DNA of 64,000 nucleotides. Origin: Afipia sp049747295. Its GTDB lineage: Bacteria; Pseudomonadota; Alphaproteobacteria; Rhizobiales; Xanthobacteraceae. The position numbers were made by a program, and so were the translations under genes. The stretch spans positions 62,001 to 126,000 of the forward strand of contig NZ_JBMHJM010000002.1 in NCBI RefSeq assembly GCF_049747295.1, given 5' to 3'. The notes under the pieces were generated by a model that worked only from the letters and a program-made list of their open reading frames with translations, had not been told where the DNA came from and did not search any database. Positions 56,700-64,000 of this stretch are shown here, piece by piece. The stretch's first letter is position 1; every line of letters starts with the position of its first letter.

Positions 56700-57755
56700 T
56701 TAAGGCTTCGGCAAGGTGACATCCTGGTCGGTGAAGTGAAGGTTCTCAACTCCACTGACTGCAACCGTCTGGTTGTCGCTGAAGTGCAAGGTGTAGGTCG
56801 ACGCGCTCTTGTCGACGTCAATCTTGGTCACATCAAAGAATGAGCGGTCCGCAAAGCTGACCGTGTCATTCCCGCTGCCGCCGATGATCGTATCGTTGCC
56901 GCTATGCGACTGAACGTGGAATATATCGTCGCCACTTCCACCCTGCAGCGTAGAACCGGAAATACCACCATTGAGCCAGAAGTGATCGTTGCCGGCGCCG
57001 CCCTGCAAAACATCGCCCTGCGCGCCAACCAATGTATCGTTGCCATCACCGCCCGTGAGCGTGCTGTGCGCGAATACAGGTGCCGGCGTCTGGGACATGT
57101 CGTTGCCGCCACCGGCAACATCCGAGTGAGAATCACCATGCCCGTGAGAACCGCCCTGCCCGTGAGAGCCGCCGTGCCCATGAGAGCCGCCGTGCCCGTG
57201 AGAGCCGCCATTTCCGGGAAGGACTTCGCTGGCAATTCCGCCAGAGATCAGGAGGTCATTGCCTGCGCCGCCGTCCAATGTGTCATTGCCGGAGCCTCCG
57301 TAGATACTGTCATTGCCATCACCTCCGACCAGCGAGCTGTCACCGTGTCCTCCGTGGATCACGTCGTTGCCGCCGCCGCCGTAGACCGTATCATTGCCGT
57401 GATCGAACAGGTTGATGGTGTCGGAGCCCTGGCCCGCGGCAACGAACACATCGTTGTGGCCACCCGTCACATCCAGCTTGGCGCTGTTGCTATCCAGGAT
57501 GATCGCCTTCAGGTTCGGATTCGTCTCGACGGTTGTCGACTTAGACACGTCCAAAACCTGGATGGTTGGCGGTACTGCCCCGCCGTGAAACGGTCCAGAC
57601 TCGAACCACGCCCTCGTACCATCCTCGCTGCCATCCTGAAAAACACCACTATGCGCAAGCGAGTCGAAAAGCGCTGATTTAACACTCGCTTCGATGTTTC
57701 CGTTATGTTGGAGAATATCACCTAGTTCAGTTTTCGTCAGGTAGGTAACGGCCAT
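56700..57755 (-). CDS. RTX calcium-binding exported protein with His/Gly-rich insert, 351 aa
   Basis: Two arrays of calcium-binding nonapeptides (GGxGxD-type) lie at 125-175 (YGGGGNDVIHGGHGDSS) and 240-305 (GGAGNDHFW, GGSGNDTVSF). Between them, at 182-218, is a repeat of GGSHGH units. The C-terminus has the short beta tail common to T1SS substrates (LHFSDNQTVAVSGVENLHF). It lacks an N-terminal signal peptide, as expected for type I export, and the exporter genes are adjacent on the same strand. Function may be a surface or matrix protein; no enzyme domain is visible. Confidence 0.9.
   Translation of the reverse strand: MAVTYLTKTELGDILQHNGNIEASVKSALFDSLAHSGVFQDGSEDGTRAWFESGPFHGGAVPPTIQVLDVSKSTTVETNPNLKAIILDSNSAKLDVTGGHNDVFVAAGQGSDTINLFDHGNDTVYGGGGNDVIHGGHGDSSLVGGDGNDSIYGGSGNDTLDGGAGNDLLISGGIASEVLPGNGGSHGHGGSHGHGGSHGQGGSHGHGDSHSDVAGGGNDMSQTPAPVFAHSTLTGGDGNDTLVGAQGDVLQGGAGNDHFWLNGGISGSTLQGGSGDDIFHVQSHSGNDTIIGGSGNDTVSFADRSFFDVTKIDVDKSASTYTLHFSDNQTVAVSGVENLHFTDQDVTLPKP
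57137..57208 (-). repeat. 18-bp tandem repeat, four copies, inside the RTX gene
   Basis: Four near-identical 18-bp units encode GSHGHG or its permutation, with one GQG variant. Slippage at such a repeat can change the length of the His-rich segment in frame. Confidence 0.75.
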
Positions 57756-58166
57756 GGCACACCTCTGGCTGGCTTTTCGAATTCACGGCATATACAGACG
57801 CCCGATCGAGACCAAAGCGCGCCGCGGCTTGAATGTGCTAGATCGTGAACGAGAGCAATGAGATCACACTACGGATCCGGCGCGCCGCATATGTTATGCT
57901 CGCCGGATCATTTGTTATGTTAATGTTAGTATCGCGATGCGATCCAAGTCAAGCGTTAGATGAGCCTGACATTAACTCACACTTGAACAATTCGGCTCGA
58001 GAAAAACCGACATCTCCTTTGAGCGCCGCTGCTTTTCAGCATTCGCCCGCATCCAGCGTTCGTGTCATTCGAAATTCGCCGCCGAGACATGCAAAAGTAT
58101 CAGACGTAACCAAGCGGCGGCGGGGTCTCAGTGAGATGCCAATTGTGAAGCCGATTCAGAAATGAT
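57756..58166. other. Region upstream of the RTX gene
   Basis: Should hold the RTX promoter on the minus strand. The plus-strand small ORF at 57845-58165 may be real. AT-rich sequence lies at 57910-57930. Confidence 0.35.
57845..58165 (+). CDS. Possible small membrane-anchored protein, 106 aa
   Basis: A GTG frame starts NESNEITLRIRRAAYVML and has one hydrophobic span (VMLAGSFVMLMLVS) followed by a Ser/Pro-rich, basic tail. No ribosome site precedes the GTG. It would be an inner-membrane or secreted protein of unknown function. It lies directly before the ParA operator. Confidence 0.33.
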   Translation: MNESNEITLRIRRAAYVMLAGSFVMLMLVSRCDPSQALDEPDINSHLNNSAREKPTSPLSAAAFQHSPASSVRVIRNSPPRHAKVSDVTKRRRGLSEMPIVKPIQK

Positions 58167-58186
58167 ATTGTTTAACAATGTAAACA
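58167..58186 (+). promoter_or_regulatory. AT-rich palindromic operator candidate before the ParA-like gene
   Basis: ATTGTTTAACAAT is a perfect 13-base palindrome, and TGTTTA-ACAATG-TAAACA overlaps it as a second inverted repeat. They lie 19-38 bp upstream of the start codon, where a repressor could act. Self-regulation by ParA is known for some plasmid systems but is not shown here. Confidence 0.45.
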
Positions 58187-58204
58187 TTTTTTAGCGCGAC
58201 TCGC

Positions 58205-58864
58205 ATGAATTTTTCCGACTCGGTGCGAAGAACTATCACTGTTACCCAGCGGAAAGGCGGGGTTGGAAAAACGACGATTGCGATTTGTATCGCAGCCGAA
58301 CTTGCCCGTCGCGGGCATGATGTCGTGCTGGTGGACAGCGATGTTCAGCGCTCCGCTTCGCAATGGGCGGAGCCGGGCAATCTGGAATTCCCCGTGTACG
58401 AAATGGCTTTAGAGCAGATTTCGGTATCGGCATGGGCTCGGGAGGTGCGCAACATTCAAGCCGGCCTCGTTGTGATCGACACTGCGCCCAATGCGCGTGA
58501 AATGGGGGCATCGATCGCCCTGGCGAACCTTATCCTGGTTCCATGTACCCCGTCCGGCCTTGATCTCGACGCGACAGTGCAGACGCTTGCGATCATCGAC
58601 GCGGCGCGTGAACACCGGCGAGACCAAATCAAGGTTATTCTGGTGCCCAACAGGCTCGATGGCCGTACCCTTGAGGGGCGGCAACTGGTCGAGGAGTTGA
58701 GCGAGTTCGGCGAGATGGTTGCCCCGCCCATCGCCAGTCGTTCGGCATTCGTCCGCTGTTTCACCACCGGCCAATCCGTCGCGAGTTTCGTGCCGGGAGA
58801 TGCTGCGGATCAGGAAATCCAGCAACTCGCAGACGCAGTCGAATGGGCTGCGGGACAGGAATAG
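58205..58864 (+). CDS. ParA/MinD-family ATPase (orphan), 219 aa
   Basis: The deviant Walker A KGGVGKTT near 17-24 and the segment DVVLVDSDVQRSASQWAE, then LVVIDTAPNAREM are typical of ParA-type partition ATPases. The protein is a short, standalone ParA without an N-terminal HTH. No ParB or centromere-like repeats follow. It may position a plasmid-like or surface structure, or be a relic of a mobile element. The ATG has no strong ribosome site. Confidence 0.85.
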   Translation: MNFSDSVRRTITVTQRKGGVGKTTIAICIAAELARRGHDVVLVDSDVQRSASQWAEPGNLEFPVYEMALEQISVSAWAREVRNIQAGLVVIDTAPNAREMGASIALANLILVPCTPSGLDLDATVQTLAIIDAAREHRRDQIKVILVPNRLDGRTLEGRQLVEELSEFGEMVAPPIASRSAFVRCFTTGQSVASFVPGDAADQEIQQLADAVEWAAGQE

Positions 58865-59046
58865 CGGAACGGTCGCCTTGGCGTTCTCGTCCGCCTCGGC
58901 GGGCAGTCAGGCGAAGACGAACGCAGACCTCACAATGCGAGAGATCATATCATGTCACAGTGATCGTTACCGCGAAGCATGTGAGATTCCGCTTGGGCTC
59001 GCCGGCCCGCTCCCTGGAGCCTTAGCGCAACCACCTTGCGAGCCCA

Positions 59047-59442
59047 CTATCCGGAGCTGCCAGGACCAAGCAAAGCTTGAAGACGCCCTTGCGCACTTGA
59101 TTGACGGGGCAAGGTGGCCGAGGCAGCTTCTTCCAATCTCATTTTCTCGAGCAGAAGATCCGTCACGATCTTCCGAAGCCGCTGATTCTCGAGCGTAAGC
59201 TCCTCCAGCACGCGGCGCATTTCGTCGTTTGACAGCACGTTAGCCGGGACCTTGCTATCGCCTGCGCGATCCTGCGGAGCCACGGCTTCACGCTTGGGCA
59301 GAGGCAGCTTCCGCCAACGATGAAGGGTCATGATGCTCACCCCAAGCGCCTTGCAAATGTCCACCTGGGATTTGCCAGCCCGGGCAAGTTCCTCTGCTCG
59401 GTCGAGCTTCGAGAGAATTTCCTCGTGAGTATGCTTCTTCAT
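59047..59442 (-). CDS. IS3 OrfA-like helix-turn-helix protein, about 131 aa
   Basis: The N-terminus has the transposase-type HTH MKKHTHEEILSKLDRAEELA, then KALGVSIMTLHRWRKLP. A leucine-zipper-like coiled coil follows (LEELTLENQRLRKIVTDLLL). This is the layout of IS3-family OrfA or of small regulatory relatives. No OrfB with a DDE core is found next to it, so it is a solo or stranded copy. ATG 59442 is chosen over a TTG at 59478. Confidence 0.6.
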   Translation of the reverse strand: MKKHTHEEILSKLDRAEELARAGKSQVDICKALGVSIMTLHRWRKLPLPKREAVAPQDRAGDSKVPANVLSNDEMRRVLEELTLENQRLRKIVTDLLLEKMRLEEAASATLPRQSSAQGRLQALLGPGSSG

Positions 59443-60660
59443 CTTCCTGCCTATAGGCTCAGGCCCCTCACCGGCCAAGGGTCAGCCCGCGCGGGGCACT
59501 AAAATTAACATAAATACTTATGCTCAGAAACAAGGTGCCAACAGTGCGTAGCACAACTTGAACGTTAATCCGGCATCACACAAGTTAGACATTCGTGGTA
59601 GTTGCGATGCAATATGAACCACTTAACGTTCATCGCGCACAATCCTGCAAAAACTAACGCCCCGCTTTTCGATCTCCCACGTTCATATGATCGACTGTGA
59701 TGGCTTAACAAAAGCGGCCTCTCTATTGTGAGCACAACCGATCCGCGTAGGCATCAATGTTCTCAGCTCACGTCGCGCGTTGCGGCGTCCGGTTTGCTTG
59801 GTCATCGCGCCTAGTTTGTGTCCATAAAGACACACTTCGGGCGGCCCATTCATGGGATTTTCGATCGCTTCGAGGAGCGTAGTTACAGGGCTCACCCCGG
59901 AGGCTTAATTGCCGGAAAATCGGTGAGAGCGAGATTCTTCCTTGATGATGCATGGGTCACCATGATCCTGGTAGGTGCTTCGCGCCGTATTGCGCGCATC
60001 GTATCAGTTCTGCCGCGAGGCCGACCCCAGACCGAATCTCCGTTTCCGTCGACCCGGTTGCCGAAGCCAGACACATGTCCGACCGAACAGAGTGGACGAT
60101 GTGGCAGTCAGGTCTGCAATGCGGAGATCGCGCGCGACCGGAAGAAAGACAAGTCAAGATCACAAACAGTGTCGAACCGTCGGCCCCTGCGACTGAAATT
60201 AAATTGCAGATCGATAAAGCTACAGCCGAGCTGCGGTCGAGCCGGAAGTGGTTGCATTGCTCGAGTGCGCCGACCCACTGGATTTCCTCACCCATCCGCA
60301 CCGAACGCGTTCGCTGTCGCGGATGATGTCGATCGCGAGCCCAGAATGTCGAAGTTCATGGCCGGGATTTCGAGAATTCCAGCCATGTCGGCCATATTCC
60401 CCATTTGGGCCTGCGCCGCTCTTGCGCTCGTCATCGTGGCCTTGCCGTTGGGCGGCGGGGCCCTCGTCATGCTGATCTGGGTTCATCGCTGGATTGAATG
60501 GTTCAAACCTTCCGTGGCTCAGAAAACGAATCCCGGCCCCAGCTGATCGCACGCAGTTTGCGGCATTGTTCGTGCCTCGGCTCCAGAGAAAATTGGAAGC
60601 CGCCTGCCCTCGCCGCTGTGATGGTCAGTGACAATCGCAACGGCCGGAACTGACCGGAGC
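59443..60660. other. 1.2-kb gene-poor stretch
   Basis: No gene is convincing except possibly the membrane ORF at 60346-60546. One plus frame is open from 59818 to 60546, but its first two-thirds look non-coding. A second frame (60075-60326) lacks a ribosome site. No IS ends, RNA gene or repeats were recognised. Confidence 0.4.
60346..60546 (+). CDS. Possible single-pass membrane protein, 66 aa
   Basis: An internal ATG starts MSKFMAGISRIPAMSAIFPI, and the hydrophobic span CAALALVIVALPLGGGALVM is followed by LIWVHRWIEWFKP. The layout is that of a small inner-membrane protein. No clear ribosome site. It faces the end of the efflux pump gene. Confidence 0.33.
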   Translation: MSKFMAGISRIPAMSAIFPIWACAALALVIVALPLGGGALVMLIWVHRWIEWFKPSVAQKTNPGPS

Positions 60661-63600
60661 TCAAACGGCAGGCTCAGCCTTCTTCTTGCGCCCACCGAAG
60701 CGTTTCTTGGTCGCTTCGCGCGTGCGCTGGAAGATGACATAGAGCATCGGGATCAAGAAGATTCCGATCGAACTTGCCGCCAGCATGCCGCCGAACACAG
60801 CCGTGCCGACGCCTCGGCGGCTGAGCTGGGCGGCGCCGGTGGCGAACACCAACGGCACCAGTCCAAGAATAAAGGCGATCGAGGTCATCATCACTGCGCG
60901 GAAGCGCATCTGCGCGCCGAGAATGGCGGCGCGTTCGATCGACTCGCCGGCCTCACGCTGCTCCTTCGCGAACTCGATGATCAGGATGCCGTTCTTCGCC
61001 GCCAGGGCGATCAGCACAACCAGACCGATTTGGCCGTAGAGATCGAGACTCAAGCCCGAAAATTTGATGGCGACGTAGGAGCCCAGCACACCGACGACCA
61101 CTGACAGCAAAACCGGGATCGGGATGGTCCAGCTTTCGTACAGCGCGACCAGGAAGAGATAGGCGAACAGCACGGCGAGCGCCATGATCAGACCCGTCTG
61201 GCCCGAAGCCGCCTGCTCCTGATAGGCCGTGCCGGTCCATTCGAAACTGTAGCCGGGCGGCAATGTCTTTGCCGAGACCTCGGCCATCGCCGCGAGTGCC
61301 GTACCGGACGACACGCCGGGCGCCGGACCGCCGTTGATGGTGATGGCGCGATAATTGTTGTAACGCGTGATCACCTGCGGACCGGTCTGGAATTTCAGGC
61401 TGGCAATCGACCGCATCGGAACCATCTGGCCCGTATTGTTGCGGACGTAGATCTGCCAAATATCGGGAATATCGTTGCGATTGCTCGCATCGCCCTGAAC
61501 GTTCACCTGCCAGGTCCGGCCGAGCATATTGAAATTGTTGACGTAGATACCGCCCAGCGTCGCCTGCAGCGCGGTGAACACGTCACTCATGTTAAGACCG
61601 AGCGCCTGCGCTTTGGCACGATCGATGTCGAGATAAAGCGAAGGATTGCTGGCCGTGAACGTCGAGAACACGCGCGTCATGCGTGGATCCGCGTTCGCAG
61701 CCGCGATGAGCCCGCCCATCACGCTGCTCATGGCCGATGGGTCCTGCCCCTCAAGAGCTTCCAGCACATATTCGAAGCCGCCGCCGGTGGAGAGACCGAT
61801 GATCGGCGGCAGATTGAAGGCAATGACGTTGGCATCACGGATCTGCTGGCCCGCGCCGAACACCTTGCGGATCACCGCTTGCGCGGAATCGACCGCCGCC
61901 GTTCGATCATGGAACGGCTTCATGCGCGCGACCACGAAGGCGTTATTCGGCAGGTTGCCGCCGTCGAGCAGCGAGAAACCGATGATCGACAGCGTATGTT
62001 CGATCGCCGGAATGCCCTTCAGGATGTTCTCGACGCGTTTGGTGACCTCGCTGGTGCGTGCCACGGATGCACCGTCAGGCAATTGCACCATGACAAAGAA
62101 CGCCCCTTGATCTTCTTCCGGGACGAAGCCGGTCGGTGTCAGGCGAGACACTCCGAAAATGCCGCCAGCAAAAACCGCGACTGCGACGAGTGCAAATATC
62201 GCCATGCGCAAAAGGCGCTGAACCGCGCCGGCATAGCGGTCGCGGGTCCAGTCGATGGCGCCAAGCACCCTCGCCATGATGCCCCGCCGAGGACCGTGGT
62301 GCGGGCGCAGGAACACCGCGCAAAGTGCCGGCGACAGCGTCAACGCGTTCAGCGCGGAGATCAGCATCGCGGCACTGATGGTGACGGCAAACTGACGGAA
62401 CAATGTGCCGGAAATGCCGGGAATAAACGCCACGGGGACGAAGACAGATAACAGCACCAATGTGATCGCGATGATCGGCGCAGTGATTTGCGCCATCGCC
62501 TTCTTGGTTGCTTCGGCCGGAGATAAGTCCGGCTCCTCCTCCATGACACGTTCGACGTTTTCCACCACGACGATCGCGTCGTCGACCACGATGCCGATCG
62601 CGAGCACCATGGCGAGCAGCGAGACCGTGTTGGCGGAAAAGCCCATCGCCAGCAGCACTGCGAAGGCGCCGATGAGACTGACGGGGACGGCGACAGTCGG
62701 AATGATGGTGGCGCGAAAATTTCCCAGGAACAGGTAAACGACGATCACCACCAGCACGAAAGCTTCGCCGAGCGTCTTCAGCACTTCGAAAATGGTGTCG
62801 GTGACGAACGTGGTGGTGTCGAATTGAACCAGATACTTCATGCCTTGCGGAAAGCGAGTAGACAGTTTCTGCAAGGTTTTCTGAACGGCGGCTGCGGTCG
62901 TCACGGCGTTGGCGCCGGGGGCCAGATAGATACCCATGCCGACGCCGGGACGGCCGTCGATGCGGGACTCGCTGTCCAGGTTCTGAGCGCCGATCTCAAC
63001 CCGGGCCACGTCCTTCACGCGCAGCAGCGAGCCGTCCGGATTGGCGCGCAGGACAATCTCTCCGAACTGTTCAGGCGTGGAGAGCCTGCCCTGCGTTTGC
63101 ACATTGAACTGGAATTGCTGATCATCGCTGATCGGCCGTGCACCGATACGGCCGACGGGCGCCTGCACGCTCTGTGCCCGGATCGCGGCAACAACATCGG
63201 ACGGCGCCAGATTGAGGCTGGTCAGACGTTGCGTATCGAACCAGATCCGCATCGAGTAGTTCATCTTTGCGAACAGGCTCGCCTGGCCGACGCCGGGCGT
63301 GCGCGAGATCGCGTCGAGCACGTTGACGATCGCGTAGTTCGTAATGAAGATCGGGTCCTGATCCTTTGCCTCGCTGTAAAGGATCACGAACTGCAGCACC
63401 GCCGATGACTTCTTCTGAACAGTCAGGCCCTGGAGCTGAACTTCCGGTGGCAGCTGCGCCAACGCCGCCTGCACGCGGTTGTTGACGTTCACCGTATTGA
63501 TGTCGGGATTGGAGCCGAGCGCGAAGCTGACGGTGAGCGAATAACTGCCGTCGTTGCCACTGTTCGACTTCATATAGAGCATCTTGTCGACGCCGACGAC

Positions 63601-63807
63601 CTGCGCTTCCAGCGGCTGCGCGACACTGCTCTCCACCACGGCGGCCGAGGCACCCGGGAAGGAGCCGGTGACCGTGACCTGCGGCGGCACGATATCGGGA
63701 AACTGCGCAACGGGAATCTGGGTCAGCGCCAGCAAGCCCGCGATCGTGATGATAAACGCGATAACGATCGCAAGGCGCGGACGGTCAACGAAGACGGAAG
63801 AAATCAT
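60661..63807 (-). CDS. RND-family (HAE1/AcrB-type) multidrug efflux transporter, 1048 aa
   Basis: The protein opens with the inner-membrane RND signature FVDRPRLAIVIAFIITIAG and has the usual twelve helices and two large periplasmic loops. The helix-4 proton-relay region ATVSLLAMVLAIGIVVDDAI carries the paired acidic residues. HAE1 pumps expel drugs, dyes and detergents with a periplasmic adaptor and an outer-membrane channel. The ATG overlaps the stop of the upstream adaptor gene (ATGA). Full length. Confidence 0.94.
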   Translation of the reverse strand: MISSVFVDRPRLAIVIAFIITIAGLLALTQIPVAQFPDIVPPQVTVTGSFPGASAAVVESSVAQPLEAQVVGVDKMLYMKSNSGNDGSYSLTVSFALGSNPDINTVNVNNRVQAALAQLPPEVQLQGLTVQKKSSAVLQFVILYSEAKDQDPIFITNYAIVNVLDAISRTPGVGQASLFAKMNYSMRIWFDTQRLTSLNLAPSDVVAAIRAQSVQAPVGRIGARPISDDQQFQFNVQTQGRLSTPEQFGEIVLRANPDGSLLRVKDVARVEIGAQNLDSESRIDGRPGVGMGIYLAPGANAVTTAAAVQKTLQKLSTRFPQGMKYLVQFDTTTFVTDTIFEVLKTLGEAFVLVVIVVYLFLGNFRATIIPTVAVPVSLIGAFAVLLAMGFSANTVSLLAMVLAIGIVVDDAIVVVENVERVMEEEPDLSPAEATKKAMAQITAPIIAITLVLLSVFVPVAFIPGISGTLFRQFAVTISAAMLISALNALTLSPALCAVFLRPHHGPRRGIMARVLGAIDWTRDRYAGAVQRLLRMAIFALVAVAVFAGGIFGVSRLTPTGFVPEEDQGAFFVMVQLPDGASVARTSEVTKRVENILKGIPAIEHTLSIIGFSLLDGGNLPNNAFVVARMKPFHDRTAAVDSAQAVIRKVFGAGQQIRDANVIAFNLPPIIGLSTGGGFEYVLEALEGQDPSAMSSVMGGLIAAANADPRMTRVFSTFTASNPSLYLDIDRAKAQALGLNMSDVFTALQATLGGIYVNNFNMLGRTWQVNVQGDASNRNDIPDIWQIYVRNNTGQMVPMRSIASLKFQTGPQVITRYNNYRAITINGGPAPGVSSGTALAAMAEVSAKTLPPGYSFEWTGTAYQEQAASGQTGLIMALAVLFAYLFLVALYESWTIPIPVLLSVVVGVLGSYVAIKFSGLSLDLYGQIGLVVLIALAAKNGILIIEFAKEQREAGESIERAAILGAQMRFRAVMMTSIAFILGLVPLVFATGAAQLSRRGVGTAVFGGMLAASSIGIFLIPMLYVIFQRTREATKKRFGGRKKKAEPAV

Positions 63808-64000
63808 TTGCCCGAGCCTCGTGCGTTAGGGGCCGCCGGCTTGTTATCATTGCCCGGCATCGGTGCCGGGGCGGATGAATTCGGGTTTGGCGCGATCTTC
63901 ATCATGGCCTGGATTTCCGGTCCAGCCGGTCCGGGGCTGACAGGCTGACCTGGACGCACGCGCTGCAGCCCTTCCGCCACAACCCTGTCTCCGAGCGACA
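63804..64000 (-). CDS. RND efflux periplasmic adaptor (membrane fusion protein), C-terminal end only
   Basis: The open frame entering from the right end reads SLGDRVVAEGLQRVRPGQPV, typical of the barrel of MexA/AcrA-type adaptors, then a Pro/Ala/Asn-rich tail to a TGA overlapping the pump ATG. The start lies outside the window. It should form the pump complex with the downstream transporter. Confidence 0.75.
   Translation of the reverse strand, partial: SLGDRVVAEGLQRVRPGQPVSPGPAGPEIQAMMKIAPNPNSSAPAPMPGNDNKPAAPNARGSGK

Noticed and set aside
43161..57930. Shared TGTTAT/AATGTTA motifs upstream of rmlA, the exporter and near the RTX gene
   Set aside because: The copies differ in spacing and orientation relative to the genes, and the one near the RTX gene may be coding for a Val-Met run, so a common operator is not supported.
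59818..60345. First part of a 242-codon plus-strand frame
   Set aside because: Arg/Pro/Ser-rich with random pattern; only the last 66 codons look like a possible membrane protein.
1..64000. CRISPR arrays, rRNA genes and tRNA genes
   Set aside because: No regularly spaced repeat array and no rRNA or cloverleaf-like sequence was recognised by reading; a tRNA scan would settle this.

Overview
The window looks like chromosome of an alphaproteobacterium of the Bradyrhizobium / Rhodopseudomonas / Afipia group (Nitrobacteraceae). The evidence is high-GC codon use, FixJ-type response regulators, a DUF6894-type small protein, many sub-100-residue genes of the kind common in these genomes, and an HWE-type kinase. 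This placement is inferred from protein style and no database search was possible.

Region 1 (1-8.6 kb) is a gene-poor, decaying accessory segment. It holds very small genes, two cold-shock proteins, a small membrane-protein operon, orphan insertion-sequence end repeats, and broken genes: a DUF6894-like gene with in-frame stops, an Hsp20 gene cut after about 48 codons, and a DUF302 gene with both a stop and a frameshift. Region 2 (6.3-18.3 kb) carries catabolic enzymes (isochorismatase-like hydrolase, GFA-type zinc protein, cupin, nitrilase, aldehyde dehydrogenase, AhpD-like protein, GMC oxidoreductase). It also has a three-gene phosphorelay: a PAS/GAF histidine kinase, a stand-alone receiver and a FixJ-like regulator. 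Region 3 (18.3-24 kb) has an HWE kinase, an orphan Xre/MbcA/ParS-type antitoxin, a PPP-family phosphatase, and a three-gene operon ending in a predicted soluble AAA+/M41 (FtsH-like) protease.

Region 4 (about 24-29.6 kb) is the wreck of one or more Tn7-like TnsABC transposons. It contains a TnsA-like endonuclease, a TnsB-like DDE transposase missing its N-terminal DNA-binding part, a TnsC-like ATPase cut after Walker A, and pieces of at least one further transposase. One transposase was split by a roughly 707-bp inversion that can be undone in silico to restore a single frame. A 285-bp leader is present twice here, about 91% identical over its last ~165 bp. Each copy has a 14-residue micro-ORF and several hairpins and ends at a ribosome-binding site plus ATG.

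Region 5 (29.8-35.2 kb) has an acyl-CoA desaturase, a hybrid Cache histidine kinase and a GT4 glycosyltransferase. Region 6 (35.5-57.8 kb) is a surface-glycan and type I secretion locus. It comprises two very large GT2-type glycosyltransferases, a complete dTDP-L-rhamnose pathway (rmlDC divergent from rmlAB), two further GT2-type enzymes, a WbsX-type protein, a 681-residue Sel1-repeat protein overlapping the HlyD-family adaptor gene, a type I ABC exporter with a degenerate C39 domain, a methyltransferase, and an RTX protein with a His/Gly-rich insert. The simplest reading is that the RTX protein is exported by the adjacent T1SS and that the rhamnose and glycosyltransferase genes decorate it or build an associated surface polysaccharide. 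Region 7 (58-64 kb) has an orphan ParA-like ATPase, an IS3 OrfA-like HTH protein, a gene-poor 1.2 kb, and an RND efflux pump whose adaptor gene runs off the right end.
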